NCBI GenBank assembly: GCA_019119835.1
Contig: DWWE01000098.1
Coordinates: 1-51,345 of the forward strand
DNA from: Candidatus Gemmiger stercoravium
GTDB taxonomy: Bacteria > Bacillota > Clostridia > Oscillospirales > Ruminococcaceae
DNA length: 51,345 nucleotides
Direction: 5' to 3'
Positions 22,256 to 30,926 of this stretch are shown piece by piece. The stretch's first letter is position 1, and every line of letters starts with the position of its first letter. The translations under genes were made by a program, and so were the position numbers. Below the pieces are notes generated by a model. It was not told the origin of the DNA and ran no database searches. It worked only from the letters and a program-made list of their open reading frames with translations.

Positions 22256-23365
22256 TTATTGTTCCGGCGGCACAAAGGCGTTGATCGCCCCAATGACCTC
22301 GCCCTGTTCGACCTCGGTCATGCCGTTGTACAGCGGCAGGCTCAGCACCTCGTCGGCGTAGCGTTCCGCGATGGGGAAATCCCCCCGCCGATGGCCCAGG
22401 CCCGCGTAGGCCTGGCTCAGATGGGGCGGGATCGGGTAGTGGATGATGGTGCCGATGCCCTGCCCCCGCAGCCAGTCCGCCATGGCGTCCCGGCAGCCGG
22501 GCAGGTGGACCACATACTGGTGCCAGCTGCTGTCCGCCCCGGGGCGGACCCTGGGTTTGTGCAGGCAGGGGTTGGTGAGCTCGGCGTCATACCGGGCGGC
22601 CAGGCGGCGGCGCTCGGCGTTGAACTCCTCCAGGTGGGTCAGCTTGACCCGCAACAGCCCGGCCTGCAGTTCATCCAGCCGGCTGTTGGCGCCCACCACC
22701 TCGTTCTGGTAGCGCACCCGGCTGCCGTAGTTGCGGAACACCCGGCACCGGTCGGCCAGGTCGGGGTCGTCGGTGGTGATGCAGCCGGCATCCCCGAAGG
22801 CCCCGCAGCCCTTGGTGGGGTAAAAGCTGAAGCAGCCCGCGTCCCCCAGGCTGCCCACCACCCGGTCATGCCAGTGGTTGCCGTGGCTCTGGGCGCAGTC
22901 CTCCACCACCCGCAGGTCATGGCGGCGGGCCACCGCCCGGATGGCGTCCATATCGCAGCTCTGGCCGTAGAGATGCACGGCCAGGATCGCCCGGGTGCGG
23001 GGGGTGACCGCGGCCTCGATGGCCCCGGCGTCGATGTTGTCATATTCATCCGGCTCCACAAAAACCGGCGTGGCGCCGTTGATGGTGATGCCCATGACAC
23101 AGGCGATGTAGGCGTTGGCCGAGACGATGACCTCGTCCCCGGCGCCGATGCCCAGCAGACGGAAGGCGATCCACAGCGCATCCAGCCCGCTGGCCAGCCC
23201 CACGCAGTAGCGGGTGCCCACCATGGCGGCCCATTCCCGCTCGAAGGCTTCCACCTCGCTGCCAAGGATGTACCACCCGCTGCGCAGCACCTGCAGCGCC
23301 TTGGCCTCGTACTCGGCCGCATGGAGATCGTACTGCCGTTTGAGATCGTTTGCGAGAATCCGCAT
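22256..23365 (-). CDS. DegT/DnrJ/EryC1 sugar aminotransferase (FdtB/QdtB-like)
   Basis: 369 residues. PLP-dependent transaminase acting on keto sugars. The internal-aldimine lysine is K185 in FYPTKGCGAFGDAG; other family marks are GLASGLDALWIAFRLLGIGAGDEVI near 57-80, HLYGQSCDMD, and VVEDCAQSHG with the PLP-stacking aspartate. With the isomerase downstream it would make dTDP-3-amino-3,6-dideoxyhexose. First gene of a four-gene operon. ATG at 23365 with AAAGGGAGG upstream. Confidence 0.9.
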   Translation of the reverse strand: MRILANDLKRQYDLHAAEYEAKALQVLRSGWYILGSEVEAFEREWAAMVGTRYCVGLASGLDALWIAFRLLGIGAGDEVIVSANAYIACVMGITINGATPVFVEPDEYDNIDAGAIEAAVTPRTRAILAVHLYGQSCDMDAIRAVARRHDLRVVEDCAQSHGNHWHDRVVGSLGDAGCFSFYPTKGCGAFGDAGCITTDDPDLADRCRVFRNYGSRVRYQNEVVGANSRLDELQAGLLRVKLTHLEEFNAERRRLAARYDAELTNPCLHKPRVRPGADSSWHQYVVHLPGCRDAMADWLRGQGIGTIIHYPIPPHLSQAYAGLGHRRGDFPIAERYADEVLSLPLYNGMTEVEQGEVIGAINAFVPPEQ

Positions 23366-23418
23366 CCCGCACCTCCCTTTGGGCCGTTTGCCAAACCACG
23401 GCCCAGTATATCTTGCCT

Positions 23419-23446
23419 ATTATACCACAGATAGGAGAAATTTCAA
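23419..23446 (-). promoter_or_regulatory. Promoter of the amino-sugar/ABC-export operon
   Basis: TTGAAA-N16-TATAAT on the minus strand with a TGG extension at the -10, 54 bases before the ATG at 23365. Confidence 0.8.
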
Positions 23447-23470
23447 ATGCCCGGCCCGAATTTCTCCCGC

Positions 23471-23502
23471 AAACAAAAGCAGCGGCCCGAAAGCCGCTGC
23501 TT
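23471..23502 (-). terminator. Terminator of the lipoprotein gene
   Basis: AGCAGCGGC pairs with GCCGCTGCT around a TTTCGG-type loop, followed by TTTTGTTT on the minus strand, 40 bases after the stop at 23542. Confidence 0.85.
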
Positions 23503-23541
23503 GGCCGCTGCTTGGTTGGTTTCTGCCGGCCGGCGCCGGGC

Positions 23542-24738
23542 CTAGTTCCCGCCCACCAGTTCCTGCAGGTAGGCGTCCAGCTCCTCCGCCACTTGGTCGA
23601 ATCCCGCGGCGGTGTCCTGTGTGGCGGCCCCGGCTTCCTGCCGAAGCAGTTCCTCCGCCCGGCCGGTCACCAGCAGGTCCAGGGCGGCCAGCAGGTCCCG
23701 GCGCTGCGCTTCCAGTTCCATCCGCTCTTCCTCCCCGCGGGCGCTGCGCAGCTGTTCCTCCACCTGCTCCAGCGCCGCCTCCACCGTCTCCAGCTGTTCG
23801 GTCCGCAGGTCGCCGTCCCGGCCAAGGATGAACACCTGGCACCGCGCCAGCCGTTCCTGCAGGTCCTGCCGCTCCTGCCGCGCCCGTGTGAAGGCGTCCG
23901 CCTGCACCGGGGCGGCCTGCAGCACCAGCTGGCGGGTGGGCTCCACCCATACCTGCCACGCGGCATCCTCCACCGTCAGTTCGTACAGGGTGCAAAGGTC
24001 CAGCGGGTCGTTGCTGTTGCGCCAATAGCCGTCGTACATCTGCCGCCAGCTCTGGGGCAGGCTGCCGCCGGCCGGGGTCAGGCCATCCGCCCGGGCCGGC
24101 AGCCCGCCGGCGTTCAGCAGCCCGGCGGCCAGTGCGCCGCCCTGCTGCCGCCCCCAGCTTTCGGCCTCGGCGGCATAGGCACCCCAGGCCGCCTGGCCCG
24201 CAGCGGTCCGGGCTTCATCGGGGGCGTCCCCCACCGCTTCCACCGCCCCGCCGCAGGTCAGGGCCTCGGTCCAGTAGTCCCGGGCCGGTTCCACCTGCCA
24301 GTGCTGCAGCCGGCCGGTGGTGGCATCAAACCGCACCTGCAGGGTGGCGTCCGCCTGGGTGCAGACCGCCTCATAGGCCGGGCGGGCCTCCCCGCCGGTC
24401 ACCGCTGCGGGGTAATAGATCAGTTCCCAGCCGCCCTCGGTGCTTCCGCCGGCGTACAGGCACAGGCTCATGGCCCGGCGCAGCGCCTCATCCCAGCCCA
24501 TCTCGGTCTTGCCCGGGGCGTCGGCGCCGCTGTCGGCGGGTACAGCCCCGCCGGCCAGGCTGACCGCAATCAGCCGCTCATAGTCCGGCAGGGCGCCGGC
24601 GGCGGTCTCAGGGCTGGCCAGGCTGGGCGCCACCACCTCGCTTTCCACCGTGGGCTGCATCCCCAAGGTGCCGCCGCAGCCGGCCAGCAGGGCCAGCGCC
24701 AGGGCGGCGGCGGACGTTCCAAGCCGTCTGTGTTTCAT
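23542..24738 (-). CDS. Uncharacterised lipoprotein linked to a two-component system
   Basis: 398 residues. Lipoprotein signal peptide with the lipobox LLAGC (C21). The mature part has no family I recognise. It is predicted to have a globular region (about 50-270) with WELIYYPAAV and LYELTVEDAAWQVWVEPTRQLVLQA, then a coiled-coil helix (about 285-360) rich in Glu, Gln and Leu. It is encoded after the histidine kinase with a 34-base gap, so it is probably the system's output or a surface partner of the kinase. ATG at 24738 was chosen over one 33 bases upstream because AAGGGGG precedes it at eight bases. Confidence 0.75.
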   Translation of the reverse strand: MKHRRLGTSAAALALALLAGCGGTLGMQPTVESEVVAPSLASPETAAGALPDYERLIAVSLAGGAVPADSGADAPGKTEMGWDEALRRAMSLCLYAGGSTEGGWELIYYPAAVTGGEARPAYEAVCTQADATLQVRFDATTGRLQHWQVEPARDYWTEALTCGGAVEAVGDAPDEARTAAGQAAWGAYAAEAESWGRQQGGALAAGLLNAGGLPARADGLTPAGGSLPQSWRQMYDGYWRNSNDPLDLCTLYELTVEDAAWQVWVEPTRQLVLQAAPVQADAFTRARQERQDLQERLARCQVFILGRDGDLRTEQLETVEAALEQVEEQLRSARGEEERMELEAQRRDLLAALDLLVTGRAEELLRQEAGAATQDTAAGFDQVAEELDAYLQELVGGN

Positions 24739-24772
24739 GGCAAGTTCCCCCTTTTGGTTTGGTATCTCCATT

Positions 24773-26275
24773 CTACCCGGCGGGGGTCACCGGATCATCA
24801 CCGGCTTGTTGCAAGGTTGTAAACGCAGCGGGGGCCGCCGGGCGGAATTCCCCTTCCGGCGGGAAGTCCACCCGGGCGGTGGTGCCCGCCCCCGGCGCGC
24901 TTTCGTACCGCAGCGCGGCCCCGTGGGCGGCGGCGATGCTGCGGCAGAGCGCCACCCCCAGCCCGGCCCCGCCCTCGGCCCGGGAACGGGCCTTGTCCGC
25001 CCGGTAAAAGGGCTGGCCGATCCTGCGCAGGGTGTCGGCGTCCATCCCCCGGCCATCGTCCGCCACCGCCAGGGTACAGCCGCCCGCCGGGTTTTCTTCG
25101 GCCCACAGGGTCACCCGGCCGCCGGCAGCGCATGCCTTGATGCCGTTGTCGCACAGGTTCACCAGCAGGCTTTCCAGCAGCGCCTGTTCCCCCCGGATGG
25201 CCGGCAGCGCCCCGGGCAGCGGGCGCAGCTGCACCGAAACGCCCTGGCTTTCGGCCTTGGGGCGGGCGGTGGCGGCGGCCCGGCGCAGCAGCGCCGCCGG
25301 GTCCAGGCGGGCGGTCTCCAGCGGTTCCTGCCGCAGCACCGCCAGCCGCACCAGCTGGTCCGAAAGGTTCAGCAGCCGCCGGCTCTCATGCCGGATGGTC
25401 TGCAGTGCCTCCTGCCGCTCCTCCCCCTGCACATCGGCCAGCTGCAGGTATTCGGCATAGCCGCCGATGGCGGTCAGCGGGGTGCGCATCTCGTGGGAGA
25501 GGTCGTCCACCAGCCGCTGCTTGGCCGCCGCCTCTTCCGCCAGCTGCCGCAGCTGGGCCTGCACCCGGCCGGCCAGCTGGTCCAGCACCCGGGCCAGTTC
25601 CCCCACCTCGTCCCGGCGGGGCGGGGCGCCGGGGGCCGCCGCCCGGCGGGCATAGTCGCCGGCGGCCAGGTCGCGGGCGGTCTCGGTCAGGGCCTGCAGC
25701 GGGCGGTTCATCCGCCGCAGCACCAGGTACAGCCCCGCCGCAAACGCCGCCCCCACCGCGCTGCCCAGGCTCAGGAAGACCGCGCCGGTGCGCCGCCATT
25801 CGGTGTAAAAATCTTCCATGTCCGCCTGCACCGTCACCGCGTAGCCGGTCAGGTCCCCGGCCAGGGCGGTGGTGGCAAAGAACAGGTGCCGCCCTTCCAC
25901 CAGCCGCACCTGCCAGCTGCGCTGGCCGGGCTGCAGTGTTTCCAGTTCGGGCAGGTCGTTCATCGCCAGCAGGCTGTAGCGCGGCGCCCCGCCCCGCCAC
26001 ACGGCCAGCGCCAGCCCCTCGCTGCGGGCGGCCCGGCCAGTCTCCTGCCACAGCAGGTCCAGGGCCTCCGGCCGGGAAGCCATCACCACCGCCATATCAT
26101 TGGCCAGGGTCACGGCCAGGTTGTGCTGGCCCGCCAGCAATTCGCCGGTGCGGGCCGCAAAACTCTGCCGGCAGCTGATGTTCAGCACAGCGAAAAACCC
26201 GGCACACAGTCCGCCCAGAAACAGGGCGAGGGATGCCAGGTAGATTTTCTGCCAGTATTGCAGGGGTCGCTTCAT
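24773..26275 (-). CDS. Sensor histidine kinase
   Basis: 500 residues. Transmembrane helices at about 11-33 and 164-187 enclose a ~130-residue extracytoplasmic sensor; then HAMP (about 188-240), dimerisation domain with LVDDLSHEMRTPLTAIGGY (phospho-acceptor H261), and an ATPase domain with N-box LLVNLCDNGIKACA, G1 VADDGRGMDADTLRRIGQPFYR and G2 GGAGLGVALCRSI. All motifs are intact. Encoded 24 bases after the response regulator, so it is its partner. The signal is unknown. Confidence 0.94.
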   Translation of the reverse strand: MKRPLQYWQKIYLASLALFLGGLCAGFFAVLNISCRQSFAARTGELLAGQHNLAVTLANDMAVVMASRPEALDLLWQETGRAARSEGLALAVWRGGAPRYSLLAMNDLPELETLQPGQRSWQVRLVEGRHLFFATTALAGDLTGYAVTVQADMEDFYTEWRRTGAVFLSLGSAVGAAFAAGLYLVLRRMNRPLQALTETARDLAAGDYARRAAAPGAPPRRDEVGELARVLDQLAGRVQAQLRQLAEEAAAKQRLVDDLSHEMRTPLTAIGGYAEYLQLADVQGEERQEALQTIRHESRRLLNLSDQLVRLAVLRQEPLETARLDPAALLRRAAATARPKAESQGVSVQLRPLPGALPAIRGEQALLESLLVNLCDNGIKACAAGGRVTLWAEENPAGGCTLAVADDGRGMDADTLRRIGQPFYRADKARSRAEGGAGLGVALCRSIAAAHGAALRYESAPGAGTTARVDFPPEGEFRPAAPAAFTTLQQAGDDPVTPAG

Positions 26276-26299
26276 GGCCGTCCCCTTTCCGCACCGGCC

Positions 26300-26959
26300 T
26301 CACCCCTCCCGGGTGTTCAGCCGGTAGCCGATCTTGTACACGGTCTGGATCTCTTTCTCCAGCCCCAGCTTGCGGCGCAGCCGCTGGATGTGGACATCCA
26401 CGGTGCGGGTCTCGCCCTGGTAGTCGTACCCCCAGGCGATCTCCAGCAGCTTGTCCCGGCTCAGGGCCAGGTTGCGGTTGAGCACCAGCGTCTCCAGCAG
26501 GGCATACTCCTGGGGGGTCAGGGCCACCTCCTGCCCGGCCCGCAGCACCCGGTGGGCGGCCAGGTCCACCTGAATGTCCTGAAAGCGGAACACCGGGCTG
26601 CCGCTGCGGGTGCGGCGCAGCACCGTTTCCACCCGGGCCAGCAGTTCCAGGATCTCGAAGGGTTTCACGATATAATCCTCTGCCCCAAGGCCCAGCCCCC
26701 GCAGCTTGTCGCCCAGGTTGGTGCGGGCGGTCACAAAGATCACCGGCAGGTCGGCGGGCAGTTTTGCCTTCACCGCAAAGCCGTCGGTCCCGGGCAGCAT
26801 CACATCCAGCAGCACCAGGTCGTAGGGGCGGCGGCCGGCTTTGGCCAGGGTCTCCTGCCCGGTAAACGCCTGGTCGCACTGATGTCCGACCAGACGGAGG
26901 TTGGCAGCCATCAGATTGTTGATGGCGCGCTCATCTTCAGCCAATAAGATCGCAGCCAT
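26300..26959 (-). CDS. OmpR/PhoB-family response regulator
   Basis: 219 residues. Receiver domain with acidic pair E8-D9, phospho-acceptor D52 (LLDVMLPGTDG), the threonine in FVTAR, and K99 (VKPF). Winged-helix DNA-binding domain from about 125 with LTPQEYALLETL, DKLLEIAWGYDYQGETRTVDVHIQRLRRKL and VYKIGYR. First gene of a three-gene operon (regulator, kinase, lipoprotein). ATG at 26959 has AAAGGAC upstream. Confidence 0.95.
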   Translation of the reverse strand: MAAILLAEDERAINNLMAANLRLVGHQCDQAFTGQETLAKAGRRPYDLVLLDVMLPGTDGFAVKAKLPADLPVIFVTARTNLGDKLRGLGLGAEDYIVKPFEILELLARVETVLRRTRSGSPVFRFQDIQVDLAAHRVLRAGQEVALTPQEYALLETLVLNRNLALSRDKLLEIAWGYDYQGETRTVDVHIQRLRRKLGLEKEIQTVYKIGYRLNTREG

Positions 26960-27046
26960 AGCGTTCGTCCTTTTCTCACAAGTTCATTTTGCCGCCCCGC
27001 CTGGCGGGCCGGCCCTTTTCCCGGGAAAGACGATCCTCTCCCTATT

Positions 27047-27052
27047 ATTATA
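27047..27052 (-). promoter_or_regulatory. -10 box of the two-component operon promoter
   Basis: Perfect TATAAT on the minus strand, 88 bases upstream of the regulator ATG. No consensus -35 is seen at 16-18 bases (AACAAG or ACAAGT), as expected for an activator-dependent promoter. Short AT-rich motifs upstream (TTGTAACAAG, TTTGTGTCACG) may be regulator sites, but no repeat is clear. Confidence 0.5.
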
Positions 27053-27156
27053 ACGAGGTATGTATCGAACTTGTTACAAAAGTCGGCGCTTTGTGTCACG
27101 TTTGGGCAAGATATGTTCGCTTTTCCGGGGTTTCGCACATTTCTTGCGGTGCGGCC

Positions 27157-27864
27157 TCAGCCGCCCATCCGGCGGTCCCGGCGGGCATACTCGGCCAGGG
27201 CCTCGTCAAAGGCGGCCTTGTCAAAGTCGGGGAAGAGGGTGGGGGTGAAGTAGAACTCGGCGTAGGCGCACTGCCACAGCAGGAAGTTGGACAGCCGCTG
27301 TTCGCCGCTGGTGCGGATCATCAGGTCCACCGGCGGCAGGTCGCTGTAAAGGTGGCGCTCCATCACCGCCTCGTCGATGGCCTCGGGGTCGAGGGTGCCG
27401 GCCTTCACCTCCCGGGCGATGGCCCGGGCCGCGTCGGTGAGCTCGGCGTGGCTGCCGTAGTTCAGGCAGAAGTTCACCACGCCCTTGTCCTTGTCCCGGG
27501 TGGCCTCCATCATGTAGTCCATGGCGGCCAGCACCCGGGGCTGCAGGTTTTCCCGCCGGCCGCTGAACCGGATGCGGCAGCCCCGCTCGATCATCTCGTC
27601 GGTCATGGCTTTGTAGTTGTTCACCAGAAGGTCCATCAGGAAGTTGACTTCCTTGGAATCCCGGTGGAAGTTCTCGGTGGAAAACACATACAGGCTCAGC
27701 ACATGGACCCCGCAGTCCTTGATGGCATAGCGGGTGATCTCGGTGAGCCGGTCAAAGCCGGCCTTGTGGCCCAGGCTGGCGGGCAGGTGGCGGCTGCGGG
27801 CCCAGCGGCGGTTGCCGTCCACGATCAGGGCCACATGGGTGGGGATGCGTTTTTCCTCGGGCAT
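27157..27864 (-). CDS. uppS: Undecaprenyl diphosphate synthase
   Basis: 235 residues. Adds eight isopentenyl units to farnesyl diphosphate to make the C55 carrier for cell-wall and polysaccharide precursors. Motif DGNRRWARSR (D16), HKAGFDRL, LSLYVFSTENFHRDSKEV and the C-terminal DLMIRTSGEQRLSNFLLWQCAYAEFYF with the RxSGExRxSNF signature are all present. ATG at 27864 with AGGAGG upstream. Last gene of the operon with ruvX, bioY, a TrmH-type methylase and an aldose-epimerase-like gene; there is no cdsA after it, unlike the usual arrangement. Confidence 0.97.
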   Translation of the reverse strand: MPEEKRIPTHVALIVDGNRRWARSRHLPASLGHKAGFDRLTEITRYAIKDCGVHVLSLYVFSTENFHRDSKEVNFLMDLLVNNYKAMTDEMIERGCRIRFSGRRENLQPRVLAAMDYMMEATRDKDKGVVNFCLNYGSHAELTDAARAIAREVKAGTLDPEAIDEAVMERHLYSDLPPVDLMIRTSGEQRLSNFLLWQCAYAEFYFTPTLFPDFDKAAFDEALAEYARRDRRMGG

Positions 27865-27867
27865 GGG

Positions 27868-28338
27868 TCACTCCTCCTTTGGGGTGTGGGGCGCCACCGT
27901 CTCGGGCAGGGCGGCGTCGGGGTGGTTGCGCCGCCAGGCCAGGAACCCGTCCAGCAGCACCGCGGCCGAGACCGAGTCCAGCCGCTCCTTGCGTTTTTGG
28001 CCGAAGGTGTCGTTTTCGGCCAGGATGGCCGCCGCCGACACGGTGGTGCGGCGCTCGTCCCACAGCACCACCGGCATCCCGCAGGCGTCGGCCAGCCGCT
28101 GGGCAAAGCGGCGGGTCTTGGCGGCGCGGGCGCCCTCGGTGCCGTCCATGTTTTTCGGCAGGCCCAGCACCACCCCGCCGGCCTGCCGGCGGAAAGCCGC
28201 GGCCGCCACGGCCTGGGCGGCCCGGTTCATGCTTTTTTCCTCGATCTGGGGGGTGATGGGCGCGGCGATCTGCTCGCCGGGGTCACATTCGGCCAGGCCG
28301 GTGCGGGCGTCGCCGTAATCCACTGCGATCCACTTCAT
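27868..28338 (-). CDS. ruvX: Holliday junction resolvase-like/pre-16S rRNA nuclease RuvX (YqgF)
   Basis: 156 residues. RNase-H-like fold. Motifs: AVDYGDARTG (D7), VVLGLPKNMDGTEG and LWDERRTTVSAAAIL followed by KERLDSVSAAVLLDGFL, with the acidic residues of the active site conserved. It processes the 5-prime end of 16S rRNA and resembles Holliday resolvases. ATG at 28338 overlaps the bioY stop (ATGA). Confidence 0.93.
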   Translation of the reverse strand: MKWIAVDYGDARTGLAECDPGEQIAAPITPQIEEKSMNRAAQAVAAAAFRRQAGGVVLGLPKNMDGTEGARAAKTRRFAQRLADACGMPVVLWDERRTTVSAAAILAENDTFGQKRKERLDSVSAAVLLDGFLAWRRNHPDAALPETVAPHTPKEE

Positions 28339-28892
28339 CGGGCGTTTCCCCCTTCCCCGCCGGGCAGCGCCCGGCGCAGCCGGACCCCCACCCAGGCCGC
28401 CAGCAGGATCTTCACCGCGTCGCCGGGCAGGAAGGGCAGCACGCAGAGGGTCAGGCTCTGCCACAGCCCGATGCCGGACACCGCCATGAACCAGACGGTG
28501 CCCAGGGCATAGCAGCCGGCGCAGCCCGCCGCCATGGCCAGGCAGAACCGAAGGAAGGTCTGCCGCCGGGCGGCCAGCGCCCCGGTGATGAGGGCGGCGG
28601 CCAGGTAGCCGATGGCGTAGCCGCCGGTGCGGCCGAACAGCGCCGCCGGCCCGCCGGACAGTCCGGCCATGACCGGCACCCCCACGGCGGCCAGCCCCAG
28701 GTAGACCAGCTGGCTGACCGCCCCCCATACCGGACCCAGCCGGACCCCGGCCAGGTAGACCGCAAAGAGGGCCAGGTTCACCGGAATGCCCCAGGGCATC
28801 GGCAGGGCGATCTGGCTGCACACCGCGGTCAGGGCGGTGAACAGCGCGCAGAGCATCATCCGCCGCAGGCGGAGGTGTTGGGTCGTGTACAT
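28335..28892 (-). CDS. bioY: Biotin transporter substrate-binding subunit BioY
   Basis: 185 residues, about six membrane helices. BioY is the S component of an ECF vitamin transporter, capturing biotin in the membrane. Conserved stretches: CSQIALPMPWGIPVNLALFAVYLAGVRLGPVWG, then LAAVGVPVMAGLSGGPAALFGRTGGYAIGYLAA, then FLPGDAVKILLAA. All follow the family pattern. No EcfA/EcfT gene is here, so it probably uses the shared ECF module. ATG at 28892 overlaps the methyltransferase gene by 37 bases. Confidence 0.95.
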   Translation of the reverse strand: MYTTQHLRLRRMMLCALFTALTAVCSQIALPMPWGIPVNLALFAVYLAGVRLGPVWGAVSQLVYLGLAAVGVPVMAGLSGGPAALFGRTGGYAIGYLAAALITGALAARRQTFLRFCLAMAAGCAGCYALGTVWFMAVSGIGLWQSLTLCVLPFLPGDAVKILLAAWVGVRLRRALPGGEGGNAR

Positions 28893-29755
28893 GGTAATCC
28901 TCCTGTCTCATTTCGGGTTGGCCGGGCCGCCGGCCGGGACGCCCCCAGCTCCCAGAAGGCGACGGCCCCGGCGGCGGCCACATTCAGGCTGTCCACCCCC
29001 CGCTGCATCGGGATGCGCACCACATAGTCGCACCCGGCGATGGTGTCGGGGCAAAGGCCCGTGCCCTCGGTGCCCAGAAACAGGGCCAGCCGGGGCTCGG
29101 CGGCCAGCGCCGGGTCGCCCAGCGGCACCGACCGGTCGGTCAGCGCCAGGGCGGCGGCCGCAAAGCCGGCGTCGTGCAGCGCCGCCAGCCCGGCCCCGGG
29201 CCAGCCCTGCCGGCCCAGCCGGGCCCAGGGCAGCTGCAGCACCGCCCCCATGCTCACCCGCACGGCCCGGCGGCACAGCGGGTCGCAGCAGCCGGGGCTC
29301 AAAAGCATACCGTCCATCCCCAGCGCCGCGGCGCTGCGGAACACCGCCCCCACGTTGGCGGCGTCCACAATGTTTTCCAGCACCGCCACCCGCCGGGCCC
29401 CGGCCAGCACCGCGGCAGCGGGGCGGGGGGCCGGGCGGTGCATCGCGCACAGCACCCCCCGGGTCAGCTCGTAGCCGGTCAGCCGGGCCAGCAGCGCCCG
29501 GTCGCCGGTGTACACCGGGGTGTCGGCGGGGCAGCGGGCCAGGATCTCCGCCGCGCCGCCCTCGATCCAGCGGCGCTCCATCAGCAGCGACACCGGCCGG
29601 CAGCCGGCGTCCAGGGCGGTGGCGATGACCTTGGGGCTCTCGGCGATGAACACCCCCTGCTCCGGCTCCAGCCGGCGGCGCAGCTGGGCTTCGGTAAGCC
29701 GGGCATAGACATCCAGCCCCGGGTGGTCCAGGCTGGTCAGTTGGATGATCTGCAT
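28856..29755 (-). CDS. TrmH/SpoU-family RNA 2-prime-O-methyltransferase
   Basis: 299 residues. N-terminal substrate-binding region (about 1-110), then a SPOUT domain with all three motifs: NIVDAANVGAVFRSAAALG (motif 1), LALFLGTEGTGL (motif 2) and IPMQRGVDSLNVAAAGAVAFWE (motif 3). Methylates ribose in rRNA or tRNA; the exact site cannot be read from sequence. The last ~25 residues lie in the overlap with bioY and look dispensable. ATG at 29755 follows the epimerase-like stop by 37 bases. Confidence 0.9.
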   Translation of the reverse strand: MQIIQLTSLDHPGLDVYARLTEAQLRRRLEPEQGVFIAESPKVIATALDAGCRPVSLLMERRWIEGGAAEILARCPADTPVYTGDRALLARLTGYELTRGVLCAMHRPAPRPAAAVLAGARRVAVLENIVDAANVGAVFRSAAALGMDGMLLSPGCCDPLCRRAVRVSMGAVLQLPWARLGRQGWPGAGLAALHDAGFAAAALALTDRSVPLGDPALAAEPRLALFLGTEGTGLCPDTIAGCDYVVRIPMQRGVDSLNVAAAGAVAFWELGASRPAARPTRNETGGLPCTRPNTSACGG

Positions 29756-29792
29756 GGTTTTTCTTCCTGTCGGGCCGGGTGTGCCGGGCGGC

Positions 29793-30680
29793 TCACCGGT
29801 CGAAGGTGGTGGTCAGGGTGGTGGACCAGCTCTCCCCTTTGGCCAGGCTGGCGGCGCAGGGGCGCTGGTCCCAGTCGATGGGGCCGTTCTCCTCGCCGGG
29901 CAGGCTGTGCCAGGGCTCGATGCAGACAAAGCGCAGCGGCTTCGCCTTGATGGAGGACCAGATCAGCACATACGGGTACCCCTGGATGTCGCAGCTGACC
30001 CGGCGGCCGGTGTCCTTTTCCACAATGGACAGGCTGGCGCTGCGCAGGTTGACCATGCAGTGGCTGTCGTTGTCAAACAGTTCGTCGGTCAGCGGGATGG
30101 TGTCGGTGTTGCGGGCCAGGTAGTAGAAGTTTGTGCCGTTGAGCAGGCCGTTGGGCAGCGCGCTGACGCAGAGCGGGCTTTCCAGCCGGTCGAAGCGGAG
30201 CTCGTAGTCGGTGGTCTTGTGGGCGTCGTCAAAGGGCACCGCAAAGGCCGGGTGGTAGCCGATGCCGAACCGCAGCTGCTCCTCCACCGGGTTTTCCACC
30301 GTCAGGGTGTGGGCCACCGCCTTGCCCTCCAGCCGGAAGGTGGAGCGCAGCACAAAGGCATAGGGCCACTTGTCCAGCGTCTGCCGGTCGGCGTGCAGCT
30401 CAAACACCAGGGTGTCCCCGGTCTGGCTGACCAGGGTGTGCTCCACATCCCGGGCAAAGCCGTGCTGGCCGCCGGCATACTCCATGCCCTTGGCCCGCAG
30501 CTTGCCGCCGGTGAGCTTGCCGGTATAGGGGAACAGGATCGGCGCATGGCGGCCCCACACCGCCGGGTCGGCCTGCCAGAGCATCTCGGCCCCGGTGTGC
30601 CGGTTGAGGACGCTGACAGCCTCGGCGCCGTGGCTGTCCACCGTCAGGCGGATGTCCTGATTCTCGATGGTATAACGCAT
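29793..30680 (-). CDS. Aldose 1-epimerase family protein (GalM/LacX-like)
   Basis: 295 residues. Beta-sandwich mutarotase family: MRYTIENQDIRLTVDSHGAEAVSVL, GRHAPILFPYTGKL, the LRFGIGYHPAFAVPF histidine motif and a C-terminal FVCIEPWHSLPGEEN with the catalytic glutamate. Matches LacX-like members rather than canonical GalM. Acts on an unknown hexose or hexose phosphate. ATG at 30680 with AGGAGG upstream; the longer frame to 30749 is rejected. First gene of a five-gene operon reaching uppS. Confidence 0.88.
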   Translation of the reverse strand: MRYTIENQDIRLTVDSHGAEAVSVLNRHTGAEMLWQADPAVWGRHAPILFPYTGKLTGGKLRAKGMEYAGGQHGFARDVEHTLVSQTGDTLVFELHADRQTLDKWPYAFVLRSTFRLEGKAVAHTLTVENPVEEQLRFGIGYHPAFAVPFDDAHKTTDYELRFDRLESPLCVSALPNGLLNGTNFYYLARNTDTIPLTDELFDNDSHCMVNLRSASLSIVEKDTGRRVSCDIQGYPYVLIWSSIKAKPLRFVCIEPWHSLPGEENGPIDWDQRPCAASLAKGESWSTTLTTTFDR

Positions 30681-30760
30681 GATACTACCTCCTGTTTGGC
30701 GATCGGCCCCGCCCCGCCGTACCCCCTGCCGGCTGCCTGGCGCGGACATCGTTTTCTACC

Positions 30761-30789
30761 AGTATACCGCATCCCCGGGCAAATGAAAA
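30761..30789 (-). promoter_or_regulatory. Promoter of the epimerase-like to uppS operon
   Basis: TTTTCA-N17-TATACT on the minus strand, 80 bases before the ATG at 30680. It diverges from the argF promoter 65 bases away. Confidence 0.65.
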
Positions 30790-30853
30790 GCCCGGCGCCA
30801 AAAAAGCCCGGGCACACAAAAGCGCCCGCCCCGGCATTTTTGCCCTCAGGACC

Positions 30854-30882
30854 TTGCGCAAACCCGCCGGATGCAGTATAAT
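30854..30882 (+). promoter_or_regulatory. argF promoter
   Basis: TTGCGC-N17-TATAAT, 79 bases before the argF ATG. The -10 lies inside the first ARG box. Confidence 0.82.
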
Positions 30883-30888
30883 TATACA
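30875..30888 (+). promoter_or_regulatory. ARG box 1 (ArgR operator)
   Basis: AGTATAATTATACA, one mismatch from TGNATWWWWATNCA-type ARG box core (first base). It overlaps the argF -10, so bound ArgR would block initiation. Confidence 0.7.
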
Positions 30889-30926
30889 TGTTTTCGCCGG
30901 CCCGTTCGGCGCAAACCCTGCCATTC

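Noticed and set aside
30790-30850. Repeated AAGCCCGG motifs between the two divergent promoters
   Set aside because: Short direct repeats in GC-rich DNA with no symmetry or spacing that would suggest a regulator site.
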